This document shows, one piece after another, positions 62,807-64,000 of a stretch of 64,000 bases of DNA. The first letter of the stretch is position 1; every line of letters begins with the position of its first letter. A model generated the notes under the pieces. That model saw only the letters and a program-made list of their open reading frames with translations. It ran no database searches and was not told where the DNA came from. The stretch covers positions 372,001 through 436,000 of the forward strand of contig JBBTCH010000001.1 of the NCBI GenBank assembly GCA_038043245.1, written 5' to 3'. The DNA comes from JACPFV01 sp038043245 (GTDB taxonomy: Bacteria > Pseudomonadota > Gammaproteobacteria > Nevskiales > Nevskiaceae). The translations under genes were made by a program, and so were the position numbers.

Positions 62807-64000
62807 ATGAGTGCCACTGAAAAAGGCGGGAAAAAGCGCGGACTGACACGGCGGCAATTCATTGCCGGCGCCACCGCAGCCGCAGGCAGTCTGGCCATCT
62901 CCGGCTGCGACGAAGCCACCCAGAAAATCATCTCATCCGGCGGTGCGCTGCCTGATCCCGGCACCTCGGGCATCGATCACATCGTCGTCGTGATGATGGA
63001 GAACCGCTCGTTCGATCACTTTCTTGGCTGGGTCCCGGGTGCCGATGGCATCCAGGCCGGCGTCAGCCAGCTGGACCTCGACGGCAATGCGGTCCAGTCC
63101 TACGACCTCGCCCCCGAGTTCCAGAACTGCGCCCTCGCCGATCCCGACCATACCTACCCGGGCGGCCGCACCCAGATCAATGGCGGCAAGATGGATGGCT
63201 TCCTGCTCACACAACCGACGGGCGACAGATTTCCCGTCGGCTACTACACCGCCGACAGTCTGCCGTTCTACAAGGGATGCGCCGAAAACTGGACCATCTG
63301 CGACCACTACTTCAGCGGCATGCTGGGGTTGACCACACCCAACCGCATCTACATGCACGCCGGCCAGACCGACCGCTTGGTCAACAGCGTGGACATCTCC
63401 ACCCTGCCCACGGTCTGGGACCGCATGCTCGAGAAAGGCCGCAGCGTCGCCTACTACTACACCGATGTCTCCTACATCTCGTACTGGGGCAGCAAATACA
63501 GCAGCTTCTCTAAAAAATATGACATGAGCAGCTTCGCCACCAGTGTCGCTGGTGGCGATCTGCCCGACCTGATGTTCGTGGACAACGTCGGCAACCTGCT
63601 CAACGAGGGCGGCGCGATCTCGATCGACGACCATCCGTATGCCGACATCCGCAACGGCCAGGCTTTTCTCAACCACGTCTACAACACGCTGCGAGCGCAT
63701 CCACAGTGGGACAAGACCCTGCTGATCATCAACTACGACGAATGGGGCGGCTTCTACGACCATGTGCCGCCGCCGCTCGCACCGGTTTCTCCTGAAGAAG
63801 CTGCGCTCGGCAACGATGGCAGTCTCGGCTGTCGCGTGCCCTGCGTGCTGATCGGCCCGCGCGTACGGCGCGGCCACGTCGAGAAAACACAGTTCGACCC
63901 GAACTCCATCCTCAACATGATCGCCTGGCGCTTCGGCTTCGAGCCGCTCGGCGCGCGAGCGAGTTCCAACAACCTCGCCTTGGCTCTGGATTTCAGCAGC
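62807..64000 (+). CDS. Tat-exported phosphoesterase (phospholipase C-like), partial
   Basis: 398 residues are visible; the gene continues past the window. A GAGGAG ribosome site is 8 bases upstream of ATG 62807. The Tat motif is RRQFIAG (15-21), and AISGC (30-34) is a lipobox, so it should be a Tat lipoprotein; Asp at +2 could retain it at the inner membrane. Residues 54-75 carry GIDHIVVVMMENRSFDHFLG, the phosphoesterase family signature; NYDEWGGFYDHVPPP holds a later metal site. Close families are phospholipase C and acid phosphatases (AcpA). Confidence 0.88.
   Translation, partial: MSATEKGGKKRGLTRRQFIAGATAAAGSLAISGCDEATQKIISSGGALPDPGTSGIDHIVVVMMENRSFDHFLGWVPGADGIQAGVSQLDLDGNAVQSYDLAPEFQNCALADPDHTYPGGRTQINGGKMDGFLLTQPTGDRFPVGYYTADSLPFYKGCAENWTICDHYFSGMLGLTTPNRIYMHAGQTDRLVNSVDISTLPTVWDRMLEKGRSVAYYYTDVSYISYWGSKYSSFSKKYDMSSFATSVAGGDLPDLMFVDNVGNLLNEGGAISIDDHPYADIRNGQAFLNHVYNTLRAHPQWDKTLLIINYDEWGGFYDHVPPPLAPVSPEEAALGNDGSLGCRVPCVLIGPRVRRGHVEKTQFDPNSILNMIAWRFGFEPLGARASSNNLALALDFSS

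Overview
The window is GC-rich, densely packed chromosomal DNA from a Gram-negative bacterium, most likely a gammaproteobacterium. It carries lpxH, ompA-like, lapA/lapB, bepA-like, fimV, ubiG and yciB genes. Two gene orders are typical of Pseudomonas/Xanthomonadales-type genomes: leuC-leuD-leuB-asd-fimV-truA-trpF-trpB-trpA-accD-folC-dedD-cvpA-purF-metZ, and gyrA-serC-serA-pheA-hisC-tyrA-aroA-cmk-rpsA-ihfB-lapA-lapB. A mupP-like gene next to ubiG fits the same group. I would not name a genus. No rRNA, tRNA, CRISPR array, prophage or insertion sequence was found, and no gene-free stretch exceeds about 200 bases.

Layout. 1-13.4 kb: fumC (cut by the window edge) and purB diverge. An ompA-like gene, pyrD, ribA and a high-molecular-weight fabG lie on the minus strand. 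On the plus strand are a Pro/Ala-rich envelope protein, a histidine-phosphatase / APH-fold kinase / SDR module that looks like acyl-CoA or hydroxyacyl metabolism, dusA, a periplasmic cyclophilin and lpxH. 13.4-13.8 kb: an AT-rich orphan gene. 13.8-30.1 kb: a long minus-strand biosynthetic block. From leuC to asd and from fimV to purF the genes mostly overlap or abut; metZ follows. 30.1-34.1 kb: a LysR regulator divergent from leuC, then an accessory patch (orphan AT-rich membrane protein, MNT/HepT toxin-antitoxin pair, MFS transporter). 34.1-39.1 kb: aroC-prmB, then the plus-strand SCO1-psd-bepA operon. 39.1-53.4 kb: lipopolysaccharide control (lapAB), ihfB, rpsA, cmk, the aromatic amino acid and serine genes, and gyrA. 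A second MNT/HepT pair sits between tyrA and aroA on the opposite strand. 53.5-57.2 kb: methylthioadenosine-related mtnA and mtaD (divergent), then ubiG and mupP. 57.2-61.9 kb: rluB, scpB, scpA, trpS, a site-2 protease and a yciO-type gene. 61.9-64 kb: yciB, a bolA gene and a Tat-exported phospholipase C-like protein that runs off the end.

Most of the window is core metabolism: leucine, tryptophan, phenylalanine/tyrosine, histidine, serine, methionine, purines, pyrimidines, riboflavin, folate, malonyl-CoA and methionine salvage. The accessory signals are two paralogous MNT/HepT modules (one apparently frameshifted), two orphan low-GC genes, and interspersed short repeats. The repeats are two long palindromic elements (34.06-34.13 kb, 58.0-58.1 kb) and two copies of a shorter unit (22.4 kb, 49.7 kb). 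The 22.4 kb copy lies inside the trpF reading frame, is flanked by a 7-bp direct repeat, and appears to have lengthened the TrpF N terminus. I found no wholly new multi-gene system. The best candidates for follow-up are the trpF repeat insertion, the toxin-antitoxin insertion into the tyrA-aroA operon, and the phosphatase/kinase/SDR module.
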